Shown in pieces: positions 34,700 to 44,953 of a stretch of 64,000 bases of DNA. Below the pieces are notes generated by a model. It was not told the DNA's origin. It was given only the letters and a program-made list of their open reading frames with translations, and searched no databases. A program made the translations under genes and the position numbers. Within the stretch, counting starts at the first letter, position 1; the number at the start of each line of letters is the position of its first letter. Source of the stretch: Mycolicibacter senuensis (GTDB lineage Bacteria; Actinomycetota; Actinomycetes; Mycobacteriales; Mycobacteriaceae); the NCBI RefSeq assembly GCF_002101885.1, contig NZ_LQPS01000022.1:53504-117503 (forward strand). The letters are read 5' to 3'.

Positions 34700-36089
34700 A
34701 GACGGTTTCGCCCTCATCGGAGGTCTTGTCGATGCGCTTGGCCAGATACAGCGCCTCCAAGGCCAATTCGAGCGCCGCGGCACGTTCGCCGTCGGACTCC
34801 GCACCCAGCCGCTGCGCGATGGCCTCGATCACCGGCAGATCCGGTAGCGCCGCGAGCACCGCCTTGGCCGAGACCCGCTCCCCCGTCGTCACCGCAGCGT
34901 CCTCGACCGCAGCCACCAACGGCCCGACGTCGATGCCGCCCAGTGCACGCGACGCGGTGTCGGCGGTGGCCCGGCGCAACAGGTGTTCCAGCACCGCCTG
35001 CTCGCGGCCCTCTTCACCGGATTCGAATTCCAGCTTGCCGCGCAGCACGTCGACGATGGTGCCCAGATCGACCACCCGGGCCACCGGATCGGTCTCACCC
35101 AGCACCGCACCTCGGTGTCGGGCCGAGGCGGCCACGGTCTCGGCCGCCGCGATCGCGAACCGCGCCGAGACCCCCGACCGCTGATCCACCGAGCGGGACT
35201 CGCGCAGGTAGCGGGCGAACCGGGCCAGCACCGCCAGCAGGTAGTCGGGCACCTGCGCACTCAAGTGGGCCTCCTGGGCGATCACCCCGACCTCCGCGTC
35301 GAGTTCCAGGGGGTAGTGGGTGCGGATCTCGGCGCCGAAGCGGTCCTTGAGCGGGGTGATGATGCGACCCCGGTTGGTGTAGTCCTCCGGGTTGGCGCTG
35401 GCCACCACCAGCACGTCCAGCGGCAACCGCAGGGTATAGCCGCGCACCTGGATGTCGCGTTCCTCCATCACGTTGAGCATCGCCACCTGGATCCGCTCGG
35501 CGAGGTCGGGCAGTTCGTTGACGGCGACGACGCCGCGGTGCGCGCGGGGGATCAGCCCGTAGGCGATCGTCTCGGGATCACCCAGGCTGCGCCCCTCCGC
35601 GACCTTGATGGGGTCGATGTCGCCGACCAGGTCGGCCACGCTGGTGTCCGGGGTGGCCAGCTTCTCGGTGTAGCGCTCGCTGCGGTGCCGCCAGGCCACC
35701 GGCAGGGCGTCGCCGAGCTCGGCGGCTCGGCGGATCGACTCGGGGGTGATCGGCGAGTACGGGTGCTCACCGAGTTCGGCGCCCGCGATCACCGGCGTCC
35801 ATTCGTCGAGCAAGCCGGTCAGCGCCCGCAGCAGCCGGGTCTTGCCCTGGCCGCGTTCACCGAGCAGCACGATGTCGTGGCCGGCGATCAGCGCCCGCTC
35901 CAGTTGCGGCAGCACGGTGTCCTCGAAGCCGAAGATGCCCGGCCAGACGGTCGCGGCATCGTCACCGTCGGCGAGGCGGGCCAGCAGGTTCTCGGCGATC
36001 TCCTGCTTGACCCCCCTTTCGCGGTGGCCGGCGGCACGCAATTCGCCGAGCGTGGTGGGCAGATCGTGCGGGGCATTCAGCGCGGTCAC
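34692..36089 (-). CDS. MoxR/magnesium-chelatase-like AAA+ ATPase (Rv0958 homologue)
   Basis: The 465-residue AAA+ protein has Walker A G-E-R-G-Q-G-K-T-R (about 77-85), Walker B G-V-V-A-V-N-E-L-P-D-L (about 188-198) and V-V-A-S-A-N-P-E-D-Y as sensor 1. Annotated as magnesium chelatase in M. tuberculosis, but no tetrapyrrole genes are nearby. The overlapping VWA gene makes a MoxR-VWA pair, so it probably remodels a protein or inserts a metal. The start is GTG 36089. The divergent hydrolase gene begins 83 bp away. Confidence 0.9.
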   Translation of the reverse strand: MTALNAPHDLPTTLGELRAAGHRERGVKQEIAENLLARLADGDDAATVWPGIFGFEDTVLPQLERALIAGHDIVLLGERGQGKTRLLRALTGLLDEWTPVIAGAELGEHPYSPITPESIRRAAELGDALPVAWRHRSERYTEKLATPDTSVADLVGDIDPIKVAEGRSLGDPETIAYGLIPRAHRGVVAVNELPDLAERIQVAMLNVMEERDIQVRGYTLRLPLDVLVVASANPEDYTNRGRIITPLKDRFGAEIRTHYPLELDAEVGVIAQEAHLSAQVPDYLLAVLARFARYLRESRSVDQRSGVSARFAIAAAETVAASARHRGAVLGETDPVARVVDLGTIVDVLRGKLEFESGEEGREQAVLEHLLRRATADTASRALGGIDVGPLVAAVEDAAVTTGERVSAKAVLAALPDLPVIEAIAQRLGAESDGERAAALELALEALYLAKRIDKTSDEGETVYG

Positions 36090-36156
36090 GACTCCACGCT
36101 ACGGCGGGCGCGGTAGTCCGTCACGGCGTCCCACTTCATCGCGTCGCCAAATACCC

Positions 36157-36171
36157 GATACCCTGGGTACC
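36157..36171 (+). promoter_or_regulatory. Palindrome immediately upstream of the hydrolase gene
   Basis: GATACCC-T-GGGTACC is an imperfect inverted repeat (one mismatched pair per arm) ending at the base before the GTG start at 36172. An ATACCC half precedes it at 36151. It is placed to block translation or transcription start, but the binding protein is unknown. Confidence 0.3.
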
Positions 36172-37233
36172 GTGAACTCACTGGAATGGCGGGATCGACC
36201 GGCTCAGACCTACTTCGGTCCGGCATCCTGGCAGGCCCGCCTGCTGGCTGTGGGCGCCGCGATCTTCCTGCGCACCTCGATCGCGGTGCTGACGGTCGTC
36301 GGCATGATCGTCAATCGGATCTGGCCCGCCGGACTGCAACGGGCGCGCCTGGACCTCATCGACCAACCGATGCGCTATATCCGGGCGCTGCCGGGCACCG
36401 AGGTGACGCGAGAGCGTCTGACCGACTGTCCGGCGGAGTGGGTGGTTGCGCCCGGCGCCGGCGACTCGAACCGGGTGATCGTCTACTTCCACGGTTCAGC
36501 GCTGGTGACGCTGGGCCTCAATTCGCACCGCCGGTTCGCCAGCAAGCTGTCGGAGGCGACCGGCGCCAAGGTTTTCAACGTCGGTTACCGCTTGGCGCCA
36601 CTGGCCGGCATCGACGAGGCCATCGCCGACGGTCTGTGCGCCTACCGGCATGTGCTGGATGCCGGGTTCACTGCGGATCGCATTGTGCTGGCCGGAGATT
36701 CGGCCGGCGGACTGATGGCGGTCAACACTGCGCTCGCGGCGCGCGACGCCGGGCTGCCGGCACCGGCCGGTCAGGTGTTGATGTCGGCGCTGACATCGTC
36801 GGACATGGAGATCAAACGGCAGGCCGCGGGTATCCACCGCGATCCGTTCTTCCCGTTCATGGCGTTCATGTTCATCTATCGGGTGTTCGCCACCGTCAAC
36901 GGCACCCGCGAATTGCCGGTGATGCCCCCGGAAGCCGAGCTACGCGGCCTGGGTCCGTTTCTGCTGCAAGTCGGCAACAACGAGATGCTGCGCAACGACA
37001 CCTTCGTGCTGGCCGACAAGCTCACCGCCGCGGGGGTGCCGAACTGGGTACAGATCTGGGACCGCGCATTGCACATGTTCCAGCTCAGCTTCGACGTCAA
37101 TCCCGACGCGCGCCGCGCGGTCGCTGAGATCGCCGACTTCGTCGACCACGCGATGGCCACCGCCCCGCCGGCTGTCGATGCGGCGCACACCGACGGCGAG
37201 ATGGCGGGACACCACCCGGCAGCGGGCGCTTAG
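36172..37233 (+). CDS. Alpha/beta hydrolase, hormone-sensitive-lipase-like esterase
   Basis: The 353-residue protein has an N-terminal hydrophobic segment (about 25-50) that may anchor it to the membrane, then an alpha/beta-hydrolase fold. The nucleophile is Ser177 in G-D-S-A-G-G. The usual H-G-G-G oxyanion motif is H-G-S-A (107-110), and a C-terminal D-R-A-L-H-M-F may supply the histidine. Carboxylester or lipid ester hydrolysis is likely. The GTG start directly follows the palindrome at 36157. Its stop overlaps the convergent TetR gene by four bases. Confidence 0.85.
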   Translation: MNSLEWRDRPAQTYFGPASWQARLLAVGAAIFLRTSIAVLTVVGMIVNRIWPAGLQRARLDLIDQPMRYIRALPGTEVTRERLTDCPAEWVVAPGAGDSNRVIVYFHGSALVTLGLNSHRRFASKLSEATGAKVFNVGYRLAPLAGIDEAIADGLCAYRHVLDAGFTADRIVLAGDSAGGLMAVNTALAARDAGLPAPAGQVLMSALTSSDMEIKRQAAGIHRDPFFPFMAFMFIYRVFATVNGTRELPVMPPEAELRGLGPFLLQVGNNEMLRNDTFVLADKLTAAGVPNWVQIWDRALHMFQLSFDVNPDARRAVAEIADFVDHAMATAPPAVDAAHTDGEMAGHHPAAGA

Positions 37234-37817
37234 AGCCGGCCCTCCAGCAGCATCAGCAGCAGCGGAATCCGGTTCGCCTCGATCTCGGGCTGCGGCAGCA
37301 CGGCCCGCACGATTGCCGCACCGTCGAAGGTGTTGGTCAACAGCGCCACCAGGTTCGGAAAGAGTTCGGGCGGAAACGCATCGGCGCCCGGCAGCACCCG
37401 GGCGGCTTCGCCGATCTTGGCACTGTATTCGGCGAGCACATCCTGCAGAGTGGCTCGTAGCTTCTCGTCGGTGCGCGCGGCGATCAGCAGCTCGTAGACC
37501 ACCGAATTGGTGGAGTTGGCGGTCAGGTCGCGCAGCACCGTCAACACCGCCTCCAGCACCGGCACCTCGGCGGGGATCTCGGCGACCTGCTTGTCGAACT
37601 GCTCCAGCTGACGGCGCAGCACCTCCTGCGCGGTGGCGGCCATGAAGTCGCCCATGGTGCCGAAATGACGGAACAACGCCCCGTCGGAGACCCCGGCGCG
37701 CGCGGCGATCACCTTGGCCGACGCCCGCGCGTAGCCGACCTCGGCGATGGTGGCGATGCTGGCGTCGAGCAATCCCGCGACGGTGGCCTCGCGGCGTTCC
37801 CGCTGGGTGCGAGCCAT
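37230..37817 (-). CDS. TetR-family regulator of the amidohydrolase operon
   Basis: The 195-residue protein has an N-terminal TetR helix-turn-helix: V-G-Y-A-R-A-S-A-K-V-I-A-A-R-A-G-V-S-D-G-A-L-F-R-H-F-G. The C-terminal domain is a ligand domain of unknown specificity. It is the second gene of an operon, 3 bp after the amidohydrolase stop. The palindrome upstream of that operon (39605-39624) is the likely autoregulatory operator. Confidence 0.9.
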   Translation of the reverse strand: MARTQRERREATVAGLLDASIATIAEVGYARASAKVIAARAGVSDGALFRHFGTMGDFMAATAQEVLRRQLEQFDKQVAEIPAEVPVLEAVLTVLRDLTANSTNSVVYELLIAARTDEKLRATLQDVLAEYSAKIGEAARVLPGADAFPPELFPNLVALLTNTFDGAAIVRAVLPQPEIEANRIPLLLMLLEGRL

Positions 37818-37820
37818 GGC

Positions 37821-39596
37821 TTAGACCGGTTGCAGCGCACGGGATCCGGCACGCAGGAAGCGGCCGGACTTCGCCGTCGTGCCGTAGCCGTCGCAGAACT
37901 GGCCGTTGCGGAACACCACGGTGCCGCCCACCCCGGTCGCCACCACGGCACCGTCGTTGCGGTTGACCATCCGGGAAAGGCCGCCGTAGAACGGCACCTG
38001 TTCCTCGTGGTAGCCGTCCACGGAGTCGTCCAGGCCGGCCGGGTCGATCACCACGAAGTCCGCGCGGTCACCGCGGCGCAGCGTGCCGGCATCGAATCCG
38101 AACCAGTCGGCGACCTCGGCGGTCAGCCGGTACACCGCGCGCTCGGTGCTCAAAAACGGCCGGCCGGCCGCCTGCGCCTCGCGGACTCGCTTGAGCAGTC
38201 GCAGCGAGAAGTTGTAGAAGGCCATGTTGCGCAGGTGCGCACCGGCGTCGGAGAACCCCATGTGGATGGCCGGTTCTCCTGCCAGCATGTCGAGGTACTT
38301 GGGGCGGTGGTTGGCCACGATGGTGGTCCAGCGCACGTTGCGCTCACCGTTTTCCACCAGGACGTCGAGGAACGCATCGAGCGGGTGCAGCTTTCGTTCG
38401 TCGGCGATCTGGCCGAAGCTCTTGCCGATCAGGCTCGCATCCGGGCATTCGACGATCGTCGCGTCGTGGAAGTCGCGGTGCCACAACGACGGGCCCAGTT
38501 TCTTGCGGTCGAAGGATTTGCGGAAGCGGCGACGGTACTCGGTGTCGGCCAGCAACGCGTTGCGCTCCAACTGGTCTCGCAAGTGCAGCGCGGCGGTGCC
38601 GGCGCCGAACTCCTCGAAGACCGGAAGATCGATTCCGTCGGAATACAATTCGAACGGCACCGGAAGATGCTGGAAGCGCACGTTAGCGCCGAGCACGGCG
38701 TTGAGCAGCCGGGTGCCCGGACCCATGACCCGCACCGCGCCGGGCGATGACTTGGCGTCGGCGGAGACCAGCAGACTCATCCGCACCCCGCGCCGACGGC
38801 CGAACATCCCGCTGCTGGTCAAGAAGAAGTTCAGCGCCGTCAGCGGCTTCTTGACGTTCGGGGCGCTCTGCAGCATGCGGCCGCGCTTGCGCAGCACCTT
38901 GATCAGCCGTCGACGCTCCCGCCAGGTGGCGAACGTCGACGGGAGCGCCCGGGACCGGAACCGATCGCCGTCGAGCTTGTCAATCGCCGCGTCCATCCCG
39001 GACATACCCAGCAGCCCGGCGTCGAGCCCCTCGTCGAGCAGCGCGGCCATCTTCTCCAGTTCGGCATCGGTCGGTACGACACCGTCGGTGGTGGCGCGGT
39101 CCAAGCCGAGCACCGCGGTCCGCAGGTCCGAATGGCCGAGCATGGAGCCGATATTGGGCCCGAGCGGCAACTCGTCGAGGGCTTGCACGTACTCGGCCGG
39201 CGTCGACCAGGTCTTGCGGGACCGCAGTGCATCCAGCACGAACTTGCGCGGCACCGCCTCCACCCGACTGAACAGGTCGGCGGCGTCCTCGGCGTCGGCG
39301 TACACCGTCGACAGCGAACAGTTGCCCAGCAGCACCGTGGTGACGCCGTGGCGCACGGATTCGCGCAGTCCCGGGTCCAGCAGGACCTCGGCGTCGTAAT
39401 GGGTGTGCACGTCGATGAACCCGGGGACCACCCACTTGCCGGCCGCGTCGATCACCTCTGGGCAGCCCGCATCATCCAGGTCGCCGGCCACGACGTCGGC
39501 GACGACGCCGTCGCGGATTCCCAGCGTGCGGACCTGCGGGACGTTGCCCAGGCCGTCGAACCACAGGCCGTTGCGGATGATCAGGTCGTAGGCCAC
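37821..39596 (-). CDS. N-acyl-D-amino-acid deacylase-type amidohydrolase
   Basis: The 591-residue protein belongs to the metal-dependent amidohydrolase superfamily. The first metal motif D-V-H-T-H-Y-D lies near residue 65. G-H-S-D-L-R follows near 155, and the late active-site segment G-F-S-D-A-G-A-H holds the catalytic Asp. The C-terminal part closes the small beta-sandwich with G-D-R-A-D-F-V-V-I-D-P. The family hydrolyses N-acyl amino acids or cyclic amides. Exact substrate unknown. It is followed by its probable TetR repressor and preceded by a clear palindrome. Confidence 0.88.
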   Translation of the reverse strand: MAYDLIIRNGLWFDGLGNVPQVRTLGIRDGVVADVVAGDLDDAGCPEVIDAAGKWVVPGFIDVHTHYDAEVLLDPGLRESVRHGVTTVLLGNCSLSTVYADAEDAADLFSRVEAVPRKFVLDALRSRKTWSTPAEYVQALDELPLGPNIGSMLGHSDLRTAVLGLDRATTDGVVPTDAELEKMAALLDEGLDAGLLGMSGMDAAIDKLDGDRFRSRALPSTFATWRERRRLIKVLRKRGRMLQSAPNVKKPLTALNFFLTSSGMFGRRRGVRMSLLVSADAKSSPGAVRVMGPGTRLLNAVLGANVRFQHLPVPFELYSDGIDLPVFEEFGAGTAALHLRDQLERNALLADTEYRRRFRKSFDRKKLGPSLWHRDFHDATIVECPDASLIGKSFGQIADERKLHPLDAFLDVLVENGERNVRWTTIVANHRPKYLDMLAGEPAIHMGFSDAGAHLRNMAFYNFSLRLLKRVREAQAAGRPFLSTERAVYRLTAEVADWFGFDAGTLRRGDRADFVVIDPAGLDDSVDGYHEEQVPFYGGLSRMVNRNDGAVVATGVGGTVVFRNGQFCDGYGTTAKSGRFLRAGSRALQPV

Positions 39597-39604
39597 GACG
39601 TCTC

Positions 39605-39624
39605 CTAACTCGGGGTTGAGTTAG
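39605..39624 (-). promoter_or_regulatory. TetR-type operator candidate upstream of the amidohydrolase
   Basis: CTAACTC-GGGGTT-GAGTTAG is a perfect 7-bp inverted repeat with a 6-bp spacer, 9 bp upstream of the amidohydrolase start. Size and symmetry suit a TetR dimer, and the operon encodes one. The AT-rich arms contrast with the surroundings. Confidence 0.6.
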
Positions 39625-39687
39625 ATAGTGAGCGCCTACAATCTTTTTGTCAAGAGTTTGTCGAGGGCCGGGCCCCAGGCCATTCGG

Positions 39688-41253
39688 CTAGTGCGCGAAG
39701 TGCCGCGCCCCGGTCAGATACAGCGTGATTCCGGCCTCGGCGGCCGCCGCGGTCACCTCGTCGTCACGAACGGAGCCGCCCGGGTGCACGATCGCCTTCA
39801 CGCCGGCCCCGGTCAGCGTCTGCAGCCCGTCGGGGAACGGGAAGAACGCATCGGAGGCGGCCACCGCCCCGGCCACCCGGCCACCGCCGCGCTCCACGGC
39901 CAACCGGGCCGCATCCACCCGGTTGACCTGGCCCATCCCGACGCCGACGGTGGCGCCGTTCGCGGCGACCACGATGGCGTTGGATTTGACCGAGCGACAC
40001 GAGCGCCAGGCGAAGACCAGATCGGCCATGGTCGCCGGATCGGCCGGCGACCCGGTGGCCAGGGTCCAGTTCACCGGGTTGTCCCCCGCCGCGTCGAGGC
40101 CGTCACGGCTCTGCATCAACAGTCCGCCGCTGATCTGGCGCCACTCGACACCGCCGCGCAGCGGTTCGGAGGCCAGCAGCACCCGGATGTTCTTCTTGCG
40201 CGCCAGGATCTCGACGGCGCCTGACTCATAGGCCGGCGCGACGATGACCTCGGTGAAGATGGTGCTGACGTACTCCGCCATCTCCACGCTGACCTCGGTG
40301 TTCGCCGCGATCACTCCGCCGAACGCGCTCAACGGATCGCACTCGTGCGCCTTGCGATGGGCGTCGGCCACCGAGACCGACGAGATCGCGATCCCGCACG
40401 GGTTGGCGTGCTTGATGATCGCCACGCAGGTCTCTTCGTGGTCGAATGCAGCGCGCCAGGCAGCGTCGGCGTCGGTGAAGTTGTTGTAGGACATCTCTTT
40501 TCCGTGCAGCTGGTCGGCCTGGGCCAAGCCCGGCCAGGCGCTGCCGTCACAGAAGAGAGCGGCTTGCTGGTGCGGGTTCTCGCCGTAGCGCAGCTGCGCC
40601 GCCCGACGGTAGCTGCGGCCGAACCACTCCGGCATCGGCTGACGCGGCTCCTCAGGCGCGAGCGTCGACGACATCCAACCGGCCACCGCCACGTCGTACT
40701 CGGCGGTATGGCGAAATGCCAGCGACGCCAAGCGTTTCCGCTCGGCGAGGGTGAATCCGCCGGCATTGACCGCGGCCAGCACACCGTCGTACCCGAGCGG
40801 GTCGACCACCACCGCCACGCTGGGGTGATTCTTGGCTGCCGCCCTGATCATCGAGGGCCCGCCGATGTCGATCTGCTCGACGCACTCGTCCCTTCCGGCA
40901 CCCGAATCCACGGTCTCGCTGAACGGGTAGAGGTTGACCACCACCAGTTCGAAGGGAGCGATGTCGAGTTCCCCCAGCGCCGCGGCATGCTCGGGCTTGC
41001 GCAGGTCGGCCAGCAGCCCGGCGTGCACCCGCGGGTGCAACGTCTTGACCCGACCGTCGAGCACCTCGGGGAAACCCGTGAGCTGTTCCACCGGCGTGAC
41101 CGGAATACCCTTGGCCGCGATCGTCTTCGCGGTGGACCCGGTGGAGACGATGTCCACCCCGGCGGCATGCAGTCCGGTGGCCAGGTCGACCAGGCCGGTC
41201 TTGTCGTAAACGCTGATCAGCGCCCGCCGAATCGGTCGCTTGCCGTCGGTCAT
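39688..41253 (-). CDS. purH: Bifunctional AICAR formyltransferase / IMP cyclohydrolase PurH
   Basis: PurH performs the last two steps of IMP synthesis. The 521-residue protein has an N-terminal MGS-like IMP cyclohydrolase domain ([18 protein letters not shown]) and a C-terminal AICAR transformylase domain with Lys-His of [10 protein letters not shown]. The C-terminus is [11 protein letters not shown] 41253 overlaps the purN stop by four bases; longer upstream frames belong to purN in another phase. Both act in purine biosynthesis. Confidence 0.97.
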   Translation of the reverse strand: MTDGKRPIRRALISVYDKTGLVDLATGLHAAGVDIVSTGSTAKTIAAKGIPVTPVEQLTGFPEVLDGRVKTLHPRVHAGLLADLRKPEHAAALGELDIAPFELVVVNLYPFSETVDSGAGRDECVEQIDIGGPSMIRAAAKNHPSVAVVVDPLGYDGVLAAVNAGGFTLAERKRLASLAFRHTAEYDVAVAGWMSSTLAPEEPRQPMPEWFGRSYRRAAQLRYGENPHQQAALFCDGSAWPGLAQADQLHGKEMSYNNFTDADAAWRAAFDHEETCVAIIKHANPCGIAISSVSVADAHRKAHECDPLSAFGGVIAANTEVSVEMAEYVSTIFTEVIVAPAYESGAVEILARKKNIRVLLASEPLRGGVEWRQISGGLLMQSRDGLDAAGDNPVNWTLATGSPADPATMADLVFAWRSCRSVKSNAIVVAANGATVGVGMGQVNRVDAARLAVERGGGRVAGAVAASDAFFPFPDGLQTLTGAGVKAIVHPGGSVRDDEVTAAAAEAGITLYLTGARHFAH

Positions 41254-41876
41254 CCTATGGTTGCCTTTCGTCCGGTCCAGGTCACGCCGCCGGTCGCCAG
41301 CGCGGCCAGCACGTCCACCAGAAGCTTGCGTTCCACTGTCTTGATGCGTTCGTGCAGGGTGTCTTCGTCGTCGCCGTCGAGCACGGCGACCGGTTCCTGG
41401 GCGAGCACCGGACCGGTGTCGGTGCCGGCGTCCACCAGATGCACGGTGCAACCGGTGACCTTCACCCCGTAGGCCAGCGCATCGGGCACGGCGTGCGCAC
41501 CGGGGAACGCGGGCAGCAGCGCCGGGTGCGTGTTGACGGTGCGTCCCAGAAACCGGGTGAGGAAGTGTGACCCCAGGATTTTCATGAAACCGGCCGAGAC
41601 CACCAGATCGGGGGCGTGCGCCTCGGTGGCCTCCGCCAGTGCCAGATCCCATGCCGCCCGGTCGGGATGGTCGGCCATCCGCACGGTGAACACCGGCAGC
41701 CCCGCCGAGCGGGCGACTTCCACGGCGCGGCAGTCCCGATCGGTCCCGACGGCCACCACCCGCGCGGGGTAGTCACCCACCGCCGCGGCCAGCAGCGACT
41801 CGAGCAACGATCCGGTCCCCGACGCCAACACCACCATCCGGGCCGGAACGTTCGGGGCCACGTGGATCGGTTGCAC
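41250..41876 (-). CDS. purN: Phosphoribosylglycinamide formyltransferase PurN
   Basis: PurN transfers a formyl group from 10-formyl-THF to GAR in purine synthesis. The 208-residue protein has [11 protein letters not shown] near the start for phosphoribosyl binding, [14 protein letters not shown] with the catalytic Asn and His, and the later D-x-G active-site motif D-A-G-T-D-T-G-P. The start is GTG 41876. It is four-base coupled with purH. Confidence 0.96.
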   Translation of the reverse strand: MQPIHVAPNVPARMVVLASGTGSLLESLLAAAVGDYPARVVAVGTDRDCRAVEVARSAGLPVFTVRMADHPDRAAWDLALAEATEAHAPDLVVSAGFMKILGSHFLTRFLGRTVNTHPALLPAFPGAHAVPDALAYGVKVTGCTVHLVDAGTDTGPVLAQEPVAVLDGDDEDTLHERIKTVERKLLVDVLAALATGGVTWTGRKATIG

Positions 41877-41910
41877 GTGAAGGAGCCTAGCGTGCAGACC
41901 GGCCGGACGA

Positions 41911-42354
41911 TCAGGCCTGTTGCCGGCCTTCGTCCCGGGCGATCCGGAGCGCGGCGGCCACCCCGTCGGTCCAGATTTCCACTTTGTCCCAGATCACGTC
42001 GGGGTGCCCGGCCGGGTGGATGCCGTGGGTTATCTTGTCGACCCGTCCGCACGCGAGGTCCTGGAAGTCCGCGTCGTCCAGCTCCGGGAATTCCTCGTAT
42101 TCACTACACAGCTCGGCGCCCGCCAACGTTTCGTACAGCGCGTCGGCCAACCGGCTGCTCACCCCCACCGGTGTCGGGTGCTCGACCATCTGGAAGCCGG
42201 CCGTGAGCCCGTCCAGCCAGATCGTCGCCATGATGTCGAGGATCGGGTCGTGTCCGGGCGGCAGCACCAGCCGCGTGAGCAGCTCGGCGCGGGTGCGTGC
42301 CAGGCGGCGCAGATTCCGGACATCGACGTCCGCTGTGCTCATGACAGGGGTCAT
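41911..42354 (-). CDS. Unknown 147-residue protein between perM and purN
   Basis: I do not recognise this family. The product is 147 residues, largely helical and acidic in the middle (E-Y-E-E-F-P-E-L-D-D-A-D-F). It has two tryptophans near W-L-D-G-L and V-I-W-D-K-V-E-I-W and single Cys residues. No signal peptide or membrane segment. Codon use is like its neighbours. It lies 35 bp upstream of purN and 48 bp downstream of perM, all on the same strand, and is not in the tuberculosis order as I recall it. Starts ATG 42354 or ATG 42342. Confidence 0.75.
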   Translation of the reverse strand: MTPVMSTADVDVRNLRRLARTRAELLTRLVLPPGHDPILDIMATIWLDGLTAGFQMVEHPTPVGVSSRLADALYETLAGAELCSEYEEFPELDDADFQDLACGRVDKITHGIHPAGHPDVIWDKVEIWTDGVAAALRIARDEGRQQA

Positions 42355-42402
42355 GTCTCTATGCGACCAGGCCGCCGGTCCGGATATAAGGGACCGAAGT
42401 CC

Positions 42403-43872
42403 TCAATTTGTGTTGTTGAACCCGTCGTCGTCGGTGAACATCAGGTCTTCGGGATCTTCCAGCGGTCCGGGCGGCTCGGTCGGTGCAGGCGAGTCGAACT
42501 GTCGCGGCGGCTCGGGGTCGGGCGTCCAGCTCAGTTCACCGCCGTCGGCCACCTCGTCGGGCTCGAACAACTCGTCGGGCTCGAACAGCCGCTCGGGTTC
42601 TTCGGGATCGACGACCTCGACCTGTGCCGGGGCCGGCTCGGGCGCCGGCTCGGGGGCCGACTCGGTCTCGGCGACGCTGTCGGGCTCCGCAGCGCGAGCG
42701 GACGCCGCCGGCGTCATCGGCCGCGGCCCGGCCGTGCCTCGCGTCACCCCGCCGATCATCACGACCGTCAGCGCACCGATCGCGGCGAACCAGCAGAACA
42801 CCGCCGGCCCGAAGGTGGCCTGGTCCACCCCGACGTCGCCGAAGTTGCCCAGCCGGCCCCCACCGGCGAAGCCGAGCAGCGCCATCGCCACCGCGGCGAT
42901 GACCGCGGCGGTCAGCACCTTGGCCAACGCGGGAAGCAGCGGCAGCGCCCGGCGCGCACACTGCTGGCCGACGGCCACACCCGAGGCGGCGCCGATGATC
43001 AGCAGCGCCACCCAGACCGGGCCCAGCGGCGGGGAGGGCGCCGCGGCCAGGATCGGCACCGCCGGGATGTCGCCGCCGAGGACGGTGAACGCACTGAACA
43101 ATGCCGGACCGATGTGCGCACTCGACCCGACCGCCATCGCTGCGGCGCCGACCAACACATTGGGCACGTACAGCAACGCCAGCAGGGTGAGGCTGAGTTG
43201 CCCGAACAACGAATCGGTGATCGCGTAGAGCTCGTGCATGGTCCCCCAGTGCACGACCAGCGAGATGACCGTCGCGGCGCCGGCCAGCCCGAACAGCGCC
43301 AGCATGCCGGCGGCGGCGGCCCGCAGTGAATCGGCCAGCCAACTCGGCAGCGGCGTCTCGGTCAGCACCCGCCGGCCCATCCGCGATCCCACTCCGATCG
43401 CGGCGCCGATCGCATGGACCACCAACACGTGGGTGAAGGCGTTCAGGGCCTGCGGGGTCTGCAGTTCGGTGATGACCGACGCGGCGTCGTGGATGACCGC
43501 CAACGAAATCGCCGCGATCAACAGCGGGCCACCCAATGCCGATGCCACGATCCAGCGGACCACGAACCAGGAGGCGCGCTCGGAGGTGGCCTGCGCGGTG
43601 GTCCGTGCGGTTCCGGCCACCATCAGTAGCACCGGCAGCAGCGGCAACACGCCCAGTTCCCGACCGTCGATCGAGATCGGCACCTGATGCACTCCCAGCC
43701 AAATGCTGGCTATGGCGCCCGATGCCCCGGTCATGTCGCTGTTGGCGATCAGCAACTGCAGCAGCGTCACCGCTGCGATGACCGTCAACGCCACGACGGA
43801 GGGACCGAACGCGACCCGCACCAGGTCGCGGGTCGGGTTCGAGGCTGGTCTACCGCCTGCCACCGGTGTCAC
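42403..43872 (-). CDS. perM: Cell-division membrane protein PerM (DUF6350, Rv0955 homologue)
   Basis: The 489-residue protein has about ten hydrophobic helices to roughly residue 380, then a long acidic/proline-rich cytoplasmic tail with E-P-A-P-E-P-A-P and P-E-E-P-E-R repeats. It matches the DUF6350 family. M. tuberculosis PerM is required for persistence and supports the divisome (FtsB stability). The start is GTG 43872. It is 36 bp from the Rv0954 homologue, also division-linked, and the two are probably cotranscribed. Confidence 0.88.
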   Translation of the reverse strand: MTPVAGGRPASNPTRDLVRVAFGPSVVALTVIAAVTLLQLLIANSDMTGASGAIASIWLGVHQVPISIDGRELGVLPLLPVLLMVAGTARTTAQATSERASWFVVRWIVASALGGPLLIAAISLAVIHDAASVITELQTPQALNAFTHVLVVHAIGAAIGVGSRMGRRVLTETPLPSWLADSLRAAAAGMLALFGLAGAATVISLVVHWGTMHELYAITDSLFGQLSLTLLALLYVPNVLVGAAAMAVGSSAHIGPALFSAFTVLGGDIPAVPILAAAPSPPLGPVWVALLIIGAASGVAVGQQCARRALPLLPALAKVLTAAVIAAVAMALLGFAGGGRLGNFGDVGVDQATFGPAVFCWFAAIGALTVVMIGGVTRGTAGPRPMTPAASARAAEPDSVAETESAPEPAPEPAPAQVEVVDPEEPERLFEPDELFEPDEVADGGELSWTPDPEPPRQFDSPAPTEPPGPLEDPEDLMFTDDDGFNNTN

Positions 43873-43908
43873 GCTGCGAGCACGATCGACTCGGCGCGCC
43901 GGGGCGCG

Positions 43909-44811
43909 TTAGGGCTGCGCCGGCCCCGACGAAGCGGAGCCACCCTGCGACTGGTGGCCGCCGGTCGAGCTCTGCCCCTGCCCGGATCCGCCCTGGCCAC
44001 CGGTCGAGGAGCCCTGGCCGCCCGTCGACGAACTGCCCGAACCACCGGTCGGCGGGGGGCTGAAGCTGGGAAATCCGGTCGGCGGTGTGGGCGGGCCCTG
44101 CGGTGCCGACTGCGCCTGCTGCTGTGCGCCGGAACCGAATCCGCCGGTCGATGGCGCCGACTGGGCGCCGAAGCCTCCGCTGGACGGCGCGGAGGGGTAG
44201 TTGCCGTACGAGGGGTAGCCGGACTGCTGCGGACCTTGATGTCCGTAGCCCTGTTGGCCCGGTTGGCCGTAGTAGTTGCCGCCCGGCGGCAGCCCGTACT
44301 GCGCGTAGGGGTCGTACTTGGGGCGCGGAGCCGGCGCGGTGACGACGCCGGCCTCGAGCAACAGCGCCCCGACGGCGGCGACGGCCTGCAGAACGCTGAA
44401 GGTCAGCACCAGCCACAGGCCCCAGCCGATCGTGTAGTTCTCGCCCGCATCGGCGATGGTCGAAATCGCCAGCAACGCGGCCAGCGTGGCGATCGCGGCG
44501 ACCACGGCCGTGTAGACCTTCGCCTTGGGCAGCAGGCTCGCCCCGGCCAACAACGCCGCGAGCAGGGCCAGCGGAACCGTATGACCGGCGTCGCCGAGAA
44601 TCAACGGGAATTCGCCGTCGGTGACGGTCACGATCGGACCGAAATTCCCCAGATAGACACCGAAACCCAGCACCACCACGGCGATCTGCAGGTACAGCGG
44701 AAACTTGCTCTCGGCATCGCTGCCGGACTTGGCGAACGACGGCGGCGACTGTCCGTAGGAGCCTGGCGGCTGGGCAGGCTGGAAGCCGGGATTCCCGGGC
44801 GAGTAGGTCAT
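43909..44811 (-). CDS. DUF5336 divisome-associated membrane protein (Rv0954 homologue)
   Basis: The 300-residue protein has a short Pro/Gln-rich N-terminus and four membrane helices (about 38-165). Its long cytoplasmic C-terminus (about 170-300) is rich in Gly, Gln, Ser and Tyr and has repeated S-S-T-G-G-Q-G blocks. This is the DUF5336 layout. The tuberculosis homologue Rv0954 is reported as part of the cell-division complex. The ATG follows GGAGAGG. It is upstream of perM on the same strand and divergent from the F420 oxidoreductase. Confidence 0.88.
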   Translation of the reverse strand: MTYSPGNPGFQPAQPPGSYGQSPPSFAKSGSDAESKFPLYLQIAVVVLGFGVYLGNFGPIVTVTDGEFPLILGDAGHTVPLALLAALLAGASLLPKAKVYTAVVAAIATLAALLAISTIADAGENYTIGWGLWLVLTFSVLQAVAAVGALLLEAGVVTAPAPRPKYDPYAQYGLPPGGNYYGQPGQQGYGHQGPQQSGYPSYGNYPSAPSSGGFGAQSAPSTGGFGSGAQQQAQSAPQGPPTPPTGFPSFSPPPTGGSGSSSTGGQGSSTGGQGGSGQGQSSTGGHQSQGGSASSGPAQP

Positions 44812-44953
44812 GACCTCTCCTGTGCTTGTGGGGCGCCGGTGTGGCGGGGCGGCGCGGTTCGATCATCCACGCTAGCGCACTTGCGGCTGTGCCCGGCGGG
44901 TCAGCACCGCGCGGTAACCGCGCGGTTGGGGGACCCCCGGTTGCCCGCCGAAC

